Assembly: GCF_006715025.1 (NCBI RefSeq)
Contig: NZ_VFMK01000001.1
Span: 2,666,001-2,730,000, forward strand
Length of the DNA: 64,000 nucleotides
Reading direction: 5' to 3'
Source of the DNA: Serratia fonticola
Lineage (GTDB): Bacteria > Pseudomonadota > Gammaproteobacteria > Enterobacterales > Enterobacteriaceae
Below, in pieces: positions 21,332-29,980 of the stretch; position 1 is the stretch's first letter, and every line of letters starts with the position of its first letter. The notes under the pieces are model-generated. The model searched no databases, had not been told where the DNA came from, and saw only the letters and a list, made by a program, of their open reading frames with translations. A program made the translations under genes and the position numbers.

Positions 21332-21570
21332 TTGTCGAGAAATAAGAGTGTATGCTTACACTTTGAATTTAATAAAATTTATGAATGTTTTATACTCTTG
21401 ATCTCTGCGCGAGACGAGGGAGTATTGACCCGGTTGCAGAAAGTTGTTAGCGTCTTGCCTCACAGATAATTCTTAGTGGTTGTGTGCGCAAAATCTGACA
21501 ATCCCAATGGTAGAGGCTGTTTACCTCTTCCCCACGAAACCGCTTTCGTGCGATATGAGAAATAGATTTT

Positions 21571-21711
21571 GTGAAAAAGCAGCATACCTCTCCACAAGAT
21601 AGAAGATACCGGGAAACCCTGGGTGACGCGCAGTTTGCCATTGCGGTACTGGTGATTGCTGCTGGCACGTTGATCATTTTAACGTTATCGATCACCCTGT
21701 GGGTAACATGA
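21571..21711 (+). CDS. putative 46-residue single-helix membrane protein (GTG start)
   Basis: A basic, polar N-terminus of about 18 residues (KKQHTSPQDRRYRETLGD) is followed by one strong hydrophobic helix of about 25 residues ending at WVT. GTG is the only in-frame start after an upstream stop, and the ribosome site (GAGAAA) is weak. It ends 23 bases before a second small membrane protein with a good ribosome site, so the two may be co-transcribed. No family was recognised. Charge layout and helix length support a real small membrane protein, but expression is unproven. Confidence 0.42.
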   Translation: MKKQHTSPQDRRYRETLGDAQFAIAVLVIAAGTLIILTLSITLWVT

Positions 21712-21734
21712 CTCTGCTTTCATCAGGAGAAAAC

Positions 21735-21914
21735 ATGGAACACAATCTGCACGACGAAACTAAGCTGATTGCGATTATTGGCTTGTTGATCTCCGTGTTG
21801 CTTGTTGTATCAATCTTGTTTGGCATAACGTATTTTTCTGATTTCAGGCATATCAATGAAGAAATCGATGTGAAAAGCTGCAACAGCAGAATGCTTAACA
21901 ATCAGAATTTATAA
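21735..21914 (+). CDS. putative 59-residue single-helix membrane protein
   Basis: The start ATG at 21735 has AGGAG six bases upstream. A short charged N-terminus (EHNLHDETK) is followed by a hydrophobic helix at about residues 12-33 and a polar tail with one cysteine. An upstream in-frame ATG (21708) lacks a ribosome site. It sits directly after the 46-residue membrane protein, possibly as a two-gene unit of stress-type small proteins. No known family is assigned. Confidence 0.5.
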   Translation: MEHNLHDETKLIAIIGLLISVLLVVSILFGITYFSDFRHINEEIDVKSCNSRMLNNQNL

Positions 21915-22010
21915 CGTTGTATTGACCATGAAAATATCGATGCCGTTCCCTCATCTGAGGGAGGCACGTTTTGATGCGCCCCAAACGCCATCCCATTGTG
22001 CTACAGCTTG

Positions 22011-22400
22011 CTAGCCGACGTTGAACACGCCGCAGTTAATCGCATTTTTGTCAGGGAACGGCAAAGATAGCGTTCCCCAGCATTTTGACTCTCCGCCATG
22101 CATTACCATCGCCAGAATATTTTGAAACGGCTTCTTGGCGTCGATGGGCTCATTGATATTGAACGATGAAATATTTTCACCGAACGGCTTTACCCATTTA
22201 GCGACTAAACGTAGTGACGTCGAATTAACCGCTAATAAAGGGAGCGGGGGATTATTCTTCGGTAAAGTGCCGTGAGTGGCTCACAACAAGCCGAGATGGG
22301 CCAGGCACCAGCGATCTTGCCATCGTGAGAACGGTGTTTTTTCACCGTTAGCGGCCGCTGCAAGCCATGTAAGGTCACCTCTAAACGGCGCGGATATTGC
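22011..22400 (-). pseudogene. decayed reading frame, C-terminal remnant with an internal stop
   Basis: On the minus strand a coding-like frame of about 89 codons (22280 down to the TAG at 22011) has no usable start at its beginning. An in-frame TGA (22281-22283) separates it from about 40 further codons of similar character in the same frame upstream. The C-terminal part reads like a folded protein (NILAMVMHGGESKCWGTLS ... NCGVFNVG). The 5' part fades into AT-rich sequence. This fits a gene inactivated by nonsense mutation and 5' loss. The original function was not recognised. Confidence 0.42.
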
Positions 22401-22601
22401 GTTTAAGTATATTAATAAATTATTTTGTTTATTTATTCATTTGAATGGAGAATGTATATGACAGGTGATGGCTAAATGTTAATTAATTATTATTATTGAA
22501 CATATAAGCGCAACTGTCGCAAATGGGAATTCTCGTGCTAAAATGAGATTAATCTTAACGGGTAGCTTACCTGTTCATTAGTCGAAATCAATGAGGTGAT
22601 G

Positions 22602-22703
22602 ATGAGCCAATTACTCTCTCATGCAAGATTATCCCATGTTGTGATTGCAACGGCGATATTCTGGGTTATTGTTGCTACCGTGGTTACGGTAGCGCTGAAG
22701 TGA
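22602..22703 (+). CDS. putative 33-residue single-helix membrane protein
   Basis: An ATG (a second lies one codon before, at 22599) with GAGG five to eight bases upstream opens a 33-residue protein. The polar start MSQLLSHARLSH is followed by a 20-residue hydrophobic helix ending in lysine. A rho-independent terminator begins 25 bases after the stop. Ribosome site, helix and terminator together support a genuine micro-gene. It resembles enteric small membrane proteins such as YmiA or YnhF in type, but homology is not claimed. Confidence 0.55.
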   Translation: MSQLLSHARLSHVVIATAIFWVIVATVVTVALK

Positions 22704-22728
22704 CACAGCATCATGGATGATGATGAAG

Positions 22729-22753
22729 AACCCGCGTAGAGCGGGTTTTTTTA
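22729..22753 (+). terminator. rho-independent terminator after the 33-residue membrane protein
   Basis: Stem AACCCGC / GCGGGTT with loop GTAGA, continuing into a T-run. It precedes the stop of the convergent AraC-type gene. Confidence 0.88.
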
Positions 22754-22773
22754 TGGCCGAAAGGGAACACAGC

Positions 22774-23160
22774 TCAGGCCATTTTCTGATGGATGATATG
22801 TAGTGGCGGGTCGATATGTAAATCGACACTCAGATCCTGGCGGAAATCATAGGGCGTGATGTTAAAACGCTTTCTGAACATATAGGTGAAGTGCGATTGG
22901 GATCCGAAGCCGAAATCCAGAGCAATATCAAAAATGGAGGCATCGCTGCTGCGCAACTGGTACACCGCACCAGCCAGGCGCCGCTCACGGATGTACTTGC
23001 CCAAGGAGATCCCGGTCGCTTCTTTGAACAATTTCTGCATATGCCATAACGAGTAGCCAGAATATTCGGCCAGCTCTTCAAGATGGATCACTCGCCCGAG
23101 GTGAGTTTCGACCCACTTACTGAGGGCGCAGACTAATGAGAGATGATGTTCTTGTATCAA
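22774..23160 (-). CDS. short AraC/XylS-family regulator (MarA/SoxS/RamA-like)
   Basis: 128 residues, consisting only of the two helix-turn-helix AraC DNA-binding domain. SGYSLWHMQKLFKE is the first recognition segment, and DIALDFGFGSQSHFTYMFRK (the usual family signature) is the second. Stand-alone proteins of this size in enteric bacteria (MarA, SoxS, RamA, TetD) activate stress and efflux genes without a ligand domain. The specific orthologue is not assigned. A short tail ends IHQKMA. It is monocistronic, convergent to the micro-protein gene. Confidence 0.88.
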   Translation of the reverse strand: MIQEHHLSLVCALSKWVETHLGRVIHLEELAEYSGYSLWHMQKLFKEATGISLGKYIRERRLAGAVYQLRSSDASIFDIALDFGFGSQSHFTYMFRKRFNITPYDFRQDLSVDLHIDPPLHIIHQKMA

Positions 23161-23261
23161 TAGATTTACCCAATTGATTTTGTTGTTAAACCGAAACGCA
23201 GAAATTTCAGCAGGCCTGACAAGCCTACCCTACAGATCTCAGGTTGTCACCTGCGTGCGGG

Positions 23262-23954
23262 CTAAAGCGGGATGGTTTTGACTTTCTCCATCAGGCGGTT
23301 CGCCAGACGGACAATCTCTGTCTCATCATCTGGGATGAATCCCATGGTGATAGCCATACCCAACAGGGTGCGGTCTTTGCTGTAGATGGGGCAGGCAATG
23401 GCTCGGGCACCGGGAATCCCCTCCGTCGGATTGTAACGCACGGCATAGCCTTGCTGGCGTATCTTTTCGAGATCTTCTGCCTCCAGCACCGGCGTTACAG
23501 AGGGATCAAACGCTTGGTAAGCATAGCCGGCTGCACTGGCATTCATGGGAGCCGGGGTGTTCTCGAGATAATCGATATCGATATTTTTATGGCTGCGATT
23601 GTAGTGCGTCAGCAACACGCCGTTCCCTTGTCGAACCGCCCAACCGGTTGAGTAATTCAATTCATCGCGCAGCTCACACAACGCATTATTGATTATTGCG
23701 GCCAGCGTTTGCTGCTTGCCTGCCGCCGTTGCCAACGTCAACAGCTTGCTGCCAAGGGAATATCGGCTGTTTTCCTGCTCTTGATACAGCATCTGATTAC
23801 GGCACAGCGATACCAGATATTTGTGCAGCCGGCTTTTTGACAATCCACTGTGTTTGGCGATGTCCGAAGCGCGAGCATTACCCCCAAGTGCCATGACGCT
23901 CTCGAGTACCGTGATGGCAATATCCACTGAATTTACGCCCTGAACTTCCGACAT
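23262..23954 (-). CDS. IclR-family transcriptional regulator
   Basis: 230 residues from the ATG at 23954, which has AGGATAGGG upstream; a longer frame starting at 23975 lacks such a site. An N-terminal winged helix (SDIAKHSGLSKSRLHKYL) is followed by the IclR effector domain (NASAAGYAYQAF, ARAIACPIYS). It is divergent from the molybdoenzyme operon with a 214-base shared region, so it probably controls that operon in response to a small organic ligand (inference). Control of a DmsABC-like operon by IclR is unusual and worth noting. Confidence 0.88.
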   Translation of the reverse strand: MSEVQGVNSVDIAITVLESVMALGGNARASDIAKHSGLSKSRLHKYLVSLCRNQMLYQEQENSRYSLGSKLLTLATAAGKQQTLAAIINNALCELRDELNYSTGWAVRQGNGVLLTHYNRSHKNIDIDYLENTPAPMNASAAGYAYQAFDPSVTPVLEAEDLEKIRQQGYAVRYNPTEGIPGARAIACPIYSKDRTLLGMAITMGFIPDDETEIVRLANRLMEKVKTIPL

Positions 23955-24090
23955 TTTCCCTATCCTGCTGGCCATGGTTTCTAACCGACAATTTTACCAG
24001 CTTAATGCCGTTAATGTCCTCTCTATCCTGCTATTGGCCTGAACGCTTGGGGTAGCGCTAAGATTTTTCCTCGTGTTATCTGGCGAAAAA

Positions 24091-24144
24091 TTGATCTTTT
24101 GCAATTCATGATTAGTTAACCTGGTTTATTTATGGTTAACCCGG
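24091..24144 (+). promoter_or_regulatory. candidate FNR-like site and GTTAACC direct repeats before the molybdoenzyme operon
   Basis: TTGATCTTTTGCAA (24091-24104) keeps a perfect left FNR half-site and 3 of 5 bases of the right half. GTTAACCTGG (24116-24125) and GTTAACCCGG (24135-24144) are 9-of-10 direct repeats roughly two helical turns apart and could bind the divergent IclR protein. The operon start follows 25 bases later. Functional assignment is inference. Confidence 0.35.
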
Positions 24145-24168
24145 GGGTATAACCACAAGGGAATCACA

Positions 24169-26508
24169 ATGAAAGAACTGACTTCGCTACAACTTAAACG
24201 GCGTACCTTACTGAAAGGGCTTGGCGTTGTGGGCTTAGCGTCATTGTCACATTGCGCCTTTGCATTATCATCAGGGCAACAAGAACCTCTACCTCGTATC
24301 CGCCTCAAGCTCACAGACTATCAAACCTACCGTTCCACCTGTGCGATGGAGTGCTTGCACTGTAATCTGACGGCCTACGTCTATCAAAAAAAATTGGTCA
24401 AAATTGAGGCAAGCAAAGATTTCAACGTGAAATGCTGTCTGAGGGGGATCAGCCGTACCAAATGGGTTTATCACCAGCAACGGCTTAAGACGCCGTTGTT
24501 ACGGATTGGCAAGAAAGGTGAGGGTAAATTCAAACCTATCAGTTGGGATCAGGCGCTGGATTTAATTGAAGACAAGATTCGTACCACGATCAAAGAGCAG
24601 GGAAATGAAGGGCTGCTGATATCGACCCATGCCGGTAACATGGATTCGATCAAAAACGACATGGGTAGAACGTTCTTTGATTATCTGGGGGGCGCGGTGA
24701 AGCAGGCGGGTTCGCTCTGCTGCTCGGCGGTGACGGCAGCGATGATGCCAATGCTGGGTCTGCGTTACGCCGATACGCGCGATACCATTGCCGATAGCCG
24801 TTTGATTATCTGCTGGGGTAACAACCCTGCAGTCACCATGCAGGGCTATTTCAAAAACTATCTGCAGGCACAGGATAGAGGTGCCCGGCTGGTGGTGATC
24901 GACCCGCGCTTTAATGAAACAGCGGCTAAAGCAGATGAATGGATCCCGATTGTGCCAGGTACGGATACGGCCTTAGCGCTTGGGATGATCAAGATCATTA
25001 TCGAAGAGCAGCTTGTTGATGCCAATTTCCTGCGTCAGCATACGGGGGCGGTGTATCTGGTTGATGGTAACAATCAACTGCTGCGGGCCGACGCGAACGA
25101 TAGCGACAGCTACCTGGTTTATGACTGTGTCAGCCAACGCCTGGTTCGACACGATCAGCCGGGGATTTCTGCGGCGTTATTCCAACATCAACTGCCTGCC
25201 AACAGCGAATACCATACGGTATTTGAATCGATTTATCGACAAGCAGCCCCATGGACGCTCGATCGGGTAGCAGAAGAAACGGAAATTCCTGCGGGCACTA
25301 TCCTGCGTCTGGCGCGTGATTATGGCACTACGGCACCCGCGATGATCGTGCAGAATATGTCCGGTGCTCAGCGCACAGAGTTTGGTACCTATGTTGCCGC
25401 TAGCCAGTTCTATCTGGCGCTGCTCACCGGCAACATTGGCAAACGCGGTGCGGGTGTCTGTGACGCCGGCGGGGCCCGTCAAATGGCGAAGTTTGGCCCG
25501 ATCATTCCGCCAGCTGAAACGGTGAAAAAAATCACCCCCATTCCGGTATCCAAAGTCGGTGAGTGGGTAGCCAACGACCGACCTTATCCGATTAAGTTTT
25601 GGTGGATCATGACGATGGGCGTCATGACACAGTTGCCTAACACCAATATGGTTAGAAAAGCGCTGGAGAAAGTCCCGTTTGTGGTGGTGGCGGATAATTT
25701 AATGAGTTCTACCGCGCTGTATGCCGACTTGGTATTGCCAGTTACCACCATTTTTGAAGATGTCAGCCTGATGGCCGGCGTGCGTAGCCATTACGTGCAA
25801 CTGATGGAACAGGCGGTTGAACCGCCTGGCGAAGCAAAGCCGGACTATTGGATCTTCGCGCGCCTGGCGGAACGCTTTGGTTTTGGTGAGGTGTTTAACC
25901 AACCGATTGAGCACTATATCAATGCCTGTCTGCAAGGCTCAGGCATTACTCTGGAACAACTTAAGCAAGGTCCGGTGCGTCCTGTCAGCGGGGATTGGAT
26001 CCCGTTTGAAAACGGTGTGTTCCGAACCTCCACCGGTAAAGCCCATCTGTTTATAGAAGAATGGCAGAAGAAAGACTTCTCGCCGGTGGTGACCTACCTG
26101 CGGGTCAGTGAATCACCGAAAGGATCCCCCGAACTGGCCAAAAAATACCCACTGATGGCAGTACAGCGCAAACTGGCGCGCAGTGTCCACTCAAGCCATG
26201 GGATGAACGAGTGGATCCTCGAGGTTCAGCGCAATAAACCTAATGTCTTGATCCATCCGCAAGATGCGCAGCAACGACGCATTGAACACGGTGACTGGGT
26301 CAGCGTCTTTAATCACCGTGGAGAACATCGCGCGATCGCCGTAGTGACCACGCATATCAAGCGCGGCGTGGTGTCACTGGATAACGGCTGGTGGGAACAG
26401 CAAGGGGGAAGCAGCAGCCATGTGACCAATGATGCCGTAGAGACATTGGGGACCGGGCACTGTTGCAACAGCACCTTGGTTGATGTGCGGCGGGGGGATA
26501 ACGCATGA
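24169..26508 (+). CDS. molybdopterin-dependent oxidoreductase catalytic subunit (DMSO reductase family, DmsA-like)
   Basis: 779 residues. An N-terminal Tat-type signal (KRRTLLKGLGVVGLASL) suggests periplasmic export after cofactor insertion. A [4Fe-4S] ligand set is seen as C58, C62, C65 and C89 or C90. The segment GSLCCSAV (182-189) occupies the molybdenum-ligand region; cysteine or serine could be the ligand. Bis-MGD binding motifs include GNNPAVT and VVIDPRFNETA. With the following ferredoxin-like and membrane subunits it forms a quinol-linked respiratory reductase or oxidase. The substrate is not evident. The divergent IclR regulator and CCS motif set it apart from standard DmsA. Confidence 0.85.
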   Translation: MKELTSLQLKRRTLLKGLGVVGLASLSHCAFALSSGQQEPLPRIRLKLTDYQTYRSTCAMECLHCNLTAYVYQKKLVKIEASKDFNVKCCLRGISRTKWVYHQQRLKTPLLRIGKKGEGKFKPISWDQALDLIEDKIRTTIKEQGNEGLLISTHAGNMDSIKNDMGRTFFDYLGGAVKQAGSLCCSAVTAAMMPMLGLRYADTRDTIADSRLIICWGNNPAVTMQGYFKNYLQAQDRGARLVVIDPRFNETAAKADEWIPIVPGTDTALALGMIKIIIEEQLVDANFLRQHTGAVYLVDGNNQLLRADANDSDSYLVYDCVSQRLVRHDQPGISAALFQHQLPANSEYHTVFESIYRQAAPWTLDRVAEETEIPAGTILRLARDYGTTAPAMIVQNMSGAQRTEFGTYVAASQFYLALLTGNIGKRGAGVCDAGGARQMAKFGPIIPPAETVKKITPIPVSKVGEWVANDRPYPIKFWWIMTMGVMTQLPNTNMVRKALEKVPFVVVADNLMSSTALYADLVLPVTTIFEDVSLMAGVRSHYVQLMEQAVEPPGEAKPDYWIFARLAERFGFGEVFNQPIEHYINACLQGSGITLEQLKQGPVRPVSGDWIPFENGVFRTSTGKAHLFIEEWQKKDFSPVVTYLRVSESPKGSPELAKKYPLMAVQRKLARSVHSSHGMNEWILEVQRNKPNVLIHPQDAQQRRIEHGDWVSVFNHRGEHRAIAVVTTHIKRGVVSLDNGWWEQQGGSSSHVTNDAVETLGTGHCCNSTLVDVRRGDNA

Positions 26509-27053
26509 GCAAACAATATGGCTTTTTAATCGATATTAAACGTTGCTACGGATGCAAGACGTGTTCGATGGCGTGTAAGTCAGAAAACCAGACACCCCCC
26601 GGTGTGTTATGGCGGCGTGTGCGGGAATATGAGACTGATGGCCCGAACAGTGAAGGCTTTATTTCTATGTCCTGCAACCATTGTGACGATCCGCAGTGCA
26701 TGAAGGTGTGCCCAGCCGATACCTATCATAAGCGTTCGGACGGGATTGTGGTGCAGGATCATGAGAAATGCATCGGTTGTCGGATGTGTATTATGGCTTG
26801 CCCTTATAACGCCCCGGTGTTTGATCCTCAGGAAGGCAAAACCAGCAAATGCAATCTCTGTGCGGAACGCCTGGATGAGGGGCTGTTGCCGCGCTGCGTG
26901 ATGTCTTGCCCAGCCGGAGTCTTGCAATTTGGTGACATCAATGAATTAAGAAAGGTTCATACCACGGACTGGGCGGTACTGGAGGCACGTTATCATTTGC
27001 CAGACCATCGCATCAGTGGCCCGAATGTGGTGATTATTCCAGCGGACAGATAA
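26505..27053 (+). CDS. 4Fe-4S ferredoxin-type electron-transfer subunit (DmsB-like)
   Basis: 182 residues with four cysteine clusters: CYGCKTCSMAC, CNHCDDPQCMKVC, CIGCRMCIMAC and CNLCAERLDEG followed by CVMSC. This gives sixteen cysteines for four [4Fe-4S] centres, the DmsB/PhsB/NrfC pattern. It passes electrons between the membrane anchor and the molybdenum subunit. It overlaps the catalytic gene by 4 bases (ATGA). It has no signal of its own and is probably exported with the Tat-bearing partner. Confidence 0.92.
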   Translation: MSKQYGFLIDIKRCYGCKTCSMACKSENQTPPGVLWRRVREYETDGPNSEGFISMSCNHCDDPQCMKVCPADTYHKRSDGIVVQDHEKCIGCRMCIMACPYNAPVFDPQEGKTSKCNLCAERLDEGLLPRCVMSCPAGVLQFGDINELRKVHTTDWAVLEARYHLPDHRISGPNVVIIPADR

Positions 27054-27065
27054 TAAGGTGATGCT

Positions 27066-27884
27066 ATGAATGACTATGAATTGCCGTTGGTGTTTTTTAC
27101 CGTGCTGTGTCAGTGGGGCATTGGCGGCATTATTGCCCTGACCCTTTACAGTTTGCGGCCTATCAGGGCAGGTGAAAGACAGATGTCCCTCAGTCAGTTG
27201 AAATTTCTGGTATCGGGGCTGTGGCTGATAGTGGTGATCGGTTCCCTGTTGTCGATGTTGCATCTGGGGCAACCCTTTGGCGCTTATCGTGCCGTTCTGG
27301 GCCTGGCACACTCCTGGCTAAGCCGTGAAGTGGTCGCCTTTATCCTGTTGAATCTCAGTCTGTTTCTTCTGCTGGCCGTGTGTTGGCTGCGTCCTCAGAA
27401 CGTTTTCTGGTTCAGGGTGTTGGGCGTAGTGACATCGTTATTGGGCATTGCTGCCGTTATTATCTCAGCGCAGATTTATTATCAAATGGTCAGTCACCCG
27501 CTGTGGCATACGCCACTGACGCCATTGGCGTTTCTGAGCACCACATTATTGCTGGGGTTCAGTACGCTGGGGATTGTTTTGAGTCGTTGTGGCGTGGTTG
27601 TTCCGGCAACGGTGCGCTATGGCATCCTGATAGGCTGCCTGTTACTGCTGGCAACGCTGTTCGGCCGTTATCAGATTGCCGGGGCCAACGCGCATGGGAT
27701 TATGCTCTGGTGGCAGCTGATTGGCAGCATATTGGTTGGCGCGGTACTGTTTGTCCTGATGAGTTTGCGGGCGAGTCTGACATCGTCCCACGCTTTAATG
27801 GCCGGTGCGGCATTGGTTTCGGGAGAGATTGCCGGACGAATGCTGTTTTATCACAATGTCATGAGCCAATTCCCCTGGTTCTGA
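27066..27884 (+). CDS. membrane anchor subunit, DmsC-like
   Basis: 272 residues with about eight transmembrane helices and few charged loops, of the DmsC anchor family. HLGQPFGAYRA near residue 61 is a family-type motif, probably at the quinol site. It anchors the catalytic and iron-sulfur subunits on the inner membrane and exchanges electrons with menaquinol. AAGGTG lies just upstream of its ATG, 12 bases after the previous stop. It is the last gene of the three-gene operon. Confidence 0.88.
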   Translation: MNDYELPLVFFTVLCQWGIGGIIALTLYSLRPIRAGERQMSLSQLKFLVSGLWLIVVIGSLLSMLHLGQPFGAYRAVLGLAHSWLSREVVAFILLNLSLFLLLAVCWLRPQNVFWFRVLGVVTSLLGIAAVIISAQIYYQMVSHPLWHTPLTPLAFLSTTLLLGFSTLGIVLSRCGVVVPATVRYGILIGCLLLLATLFGRYQIAGANAHGIMLWWQLIGSILVGAVLFVLMSLRASLTSSHALMAGAALVSGEIAGRMLFYHNVMSQFPWF

Positions 27885-28110
27885 TATATCCCGCGAGGCG
27901 GTTGGTTGTACGTGATGGTGCTGCAGGCTGCTGCTTCACCGGGCAGCGCGCCAGGCAAAAAAAGCCTTAGCGGATAACTTGCCAGCCTTCGTGGAAACCA
28001 GCTAATCTGAAATTGCCCGCTACGGCATATCTTGCGTGGCCCTGGTCTGAAATGTAATGAGCCTGAAAAGAGAGTCAGCCGTAACAACGCCACGTTGATG
28101 GGGTGATCGC

Positions 28111-28224
28111 ATGTTAATGACAGTGATTATTACTCTTTTTGTTATCGTGGGCGTCGCAGCGTTTATGGCGATGCCAGTGATGGTGGTGAATAACGCGAAA
28201 GGTGTGGGAGGTGAAGAACCGTGA
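28111..28224 (+). CDS. putative 37-residue single-helix membrane protein
   Basis: An ATG with GGGG about eight bases upstream opens a frame with one hydrophobic helix (about residues 2-26) and a polar tail ending GGEEP. It lies in the 551-base gap between the molybdoenzyme anchor and the HdeD-like gene. The rest of that gap shows no other gene; a strong hairpin follows at 28267. No family was recognised and confidence is limited by the short length. Confidence 0.4.
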   Translation: MLMTVIITLFVIVGVAAFMAMPVMVVNNAKGVGGEEP

Positions 28225-28266
28225 CAGTCGAGAGCACCCATGTTTATTCTCTATAACATCCACTCA

Positions 28267-28302
28267 ATGGTGACGGCCTCCAGACAAGGGGCTCGTCACC
28301 AT
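28267..28302. repeat. strong inverted repeat downstream of the 37-residue protein
   Basis: Perfect arms ATGGTGACG (28267-28275) and CGTCACCAT (28294-28302), with further partial pairing inside (CCTC / GGGG). There is no T-run, so it is either a non-canonical terminator, an mRNA stabiliser or an operator. Confidence 0.5.
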
Positions 28303-28435
28303 AACGTTGCTCTCCAGGTGATTTCTGACCTGCCTGCGATCAATCCCGCCCGAAACGACAAATTTCCGCATGAAGTGATGACGCATACTAAGCTAAATAA
28401 CTGATGGAATTAAAATTAGCTGAAGGAATCCTGTT

Positions 28436-29008
28436 ATGCTGAATATCGATCGCAATCAACTTTTATCCATTCAAGAAAACTTCCTGAAAAAACAACGTAT
28501 ACCTTTGATGATTACCGCGACATTGTTGCTGTTGGGCGGCATTTTTTGCCTGATGACGCCTTTTGCCTCTGGCGTTGCCCTTAGCGTGGTGATTGGCGCT
28601 TTCCTGTTGCTGAGTGGCCTGGCATTGATCATTGAGATGTTTATCCACCGTGCGCAAAATGCCTGGCCGATGATCGGTGGGATATTATTGGGTTTGGCTT
28701 ATCTTATTCTGGGTTATGTGTTTATCACCAACCCGACAGTGGGCATTCTGGCCTTGGCTGTCTATATCGCCGTACTGTTCGCCTTGGGTGGCGTTGCGCG
28801 CCTGATTGTCAGTTTTAACTGGCGTGGGCGAGGGGGACGCTGGTTGCAGGGCATTATTGGCGTGCTCGATCTGATCATTGCAGCAATGCTGATTGGTGCG
28901 AGCCCAGAGGTGACGGTCACGCTGGTTACGGCTATCGTGGGTATTGAAATGCTGATCAGTGCCTTCAGCCTGTTCCAGGTCGCCAGCCTGCTCAAGCCAG
29001 CGCGCTAA
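28436..29008 (+). CDS. HdeD-family (DUF308) inner membrane protein
   Basis: 190 residues with six predicted transmembrane helices in three pairs, the DUF308/HdeD layout. LLGGIFCLMTPFASGVALS and the following GAFLLLSG are family-type. HdeD proteins are linked to acid resistance at high cell density in E. coli. AAGGAA lies before the ATG. It stands alone upstream of cbpA with a 45-base gap and might be co-transcribed with it. The paralogue identity is uncertain, so no symbol is given. Confidence 0.8.
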   Translation: MLNIDRNQLLSIQENFLKKQRIPLMITATLLLLGGIFCLMTPFASGVALSVVIGAFLLLSGLALIIEMFIHRAQNAWPMIGGILLGLAYLILGYVFITNPTVGILALAVYIAVLFALGGVARLIVSFNWRGRGGRWLQGIIGVLDLIIAAMLIGASPEVTVTLVTAIVGIEMLISAFSLFQVASLLKPAR

Positions 29009-29053
29009 ACTCTGGCTTCACTTTTCCGTTACGGGTAAAGAGATTATAACATT

Positions 29054-29980
29054 ATGGAATTCAAGGATTATTACGCCATTCTCGGGGTTAAACCCACAGA
29101 TGATATCAAGGCCATCAAAACGGCTTATCGACGGCTGGCACGTAAGTATCATCCTGATGTCAGCAGCGAAGCGGATGCCGAGGCACGGTTTAAAGAAGTG
29201 GCTGAGGCCTATGAGGTGCTGAAAGACAGTGAGCGTCGGGCGGAGTATGACCAACTGCTGCAGCATCGCAACGATCCTGCCTTCGGTCGCCGGGCGCAAC
29301 GTGAAGAAGCAGGCCATGCCGAGGACTTTGCTGACATTTTTTCCTCCATGTTTGGCCAGGGCGGCGCAAGAGGTCGCCAGCAGAGTCACCACCAATATGC
29401 CACCCGTGGACAGGATCTGGAAATCAGCGTGGCGATGTTCCTGGAGGAAACGCTCAGCGAGCAGACCCGAACCCTGAGTTATAACGTGCCGTTGTACAAC
29501 GCGTTTGGTCTGGTAGAACAGGAAATTCCCAAGACCCTCAATGTGAAGATCCCAGCAGGCGTCGCGGATGGCGAACGTATCCGCGTCAAAGGGCAGGGAG
29601 TTCCCGGTACCGGTGGTGGCGCAAATGGCGATCTGTATCTGATTATCAAGCTTGCTCCACATCCGTTGTTTGAAGTTATTGGGCACGATCTGGAGATTGT
29701 TTTGCCGTTGGCACCCTGGGAGGCAGCCTTGGGAACCAAAGTGTCTGTACCGACGCTGTCAGACAGCATTCTGTTAACCATTCCGCCAGGTAGCCAGACC
29801 GGGCAGCGTTTACGGGTCAAAGGCAAAGGGTTGGTGAGCAAGAAACAAACCGGGAATTTGTATGCGGTGATCAAGGTTGTGATGCCATCCAAACCAGACG
29901 ATAAGAGCGCAGCACTCTGGCAACAGTTAGCCGAGGCAAACCAGGGTTTTGATCCCCGCACCGTATGGAGTAAAGCATAA
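29054..29980 (+). CDS. cbpA: curved DNA-binding protein / DnaJ-class co-chaperone
   Basis: 308 residues. A J domain (1-70) with the HPD tripeptide in KYHPDVSSE is followed by a GF-poor linker and two DnaJ C-terminal domains. There is no zinc-finger cysteine region, which distinguishes CbpA from DnaJ. It works with DnaK and also binds curved DNA in the nucleoid in starved cells. Its stop shares a base with the start of cbpM, its specific inhibitor, as in E. coli. Confidence 0.94.
   Translation: MEFKDYYAILGVKPTDDIKAIKTAYRRLARKYHPDVSSEADAEARFKEVAEAYEVLKDSERRAEYDQLLQHRNDPAFGRRAQREEAGHAEDFADIFSSMFGQGGARGRQQSHHQYATRGQDLEISVAMFLEETLSEQTRTLSYNVPLYNAFGLVEQEIPKTLNVKIPAGVADGERIRVKGQGVPGTGGGANGDLYLIIKLAPHPLFEVIGHDLEIVLPLAPWEAALGTKVSVPTLSDSILLTIPPGSQTGQRLRVKGKGLVSKKQTGNLYAVIKVVMPSKPDDKSAALWQQLAEANQGFDPRTVWSKA

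Noticed and set aside
22276..22461. 61-codon plus-strand frame
   Set aside because: It runs antisense to the decayed gene remnant and lacks a ribosome site.
29018..29686. 222-codon antisense frame across cbpA
   Set aside because: It is a shadow of the well-supported cbpA coding frame.
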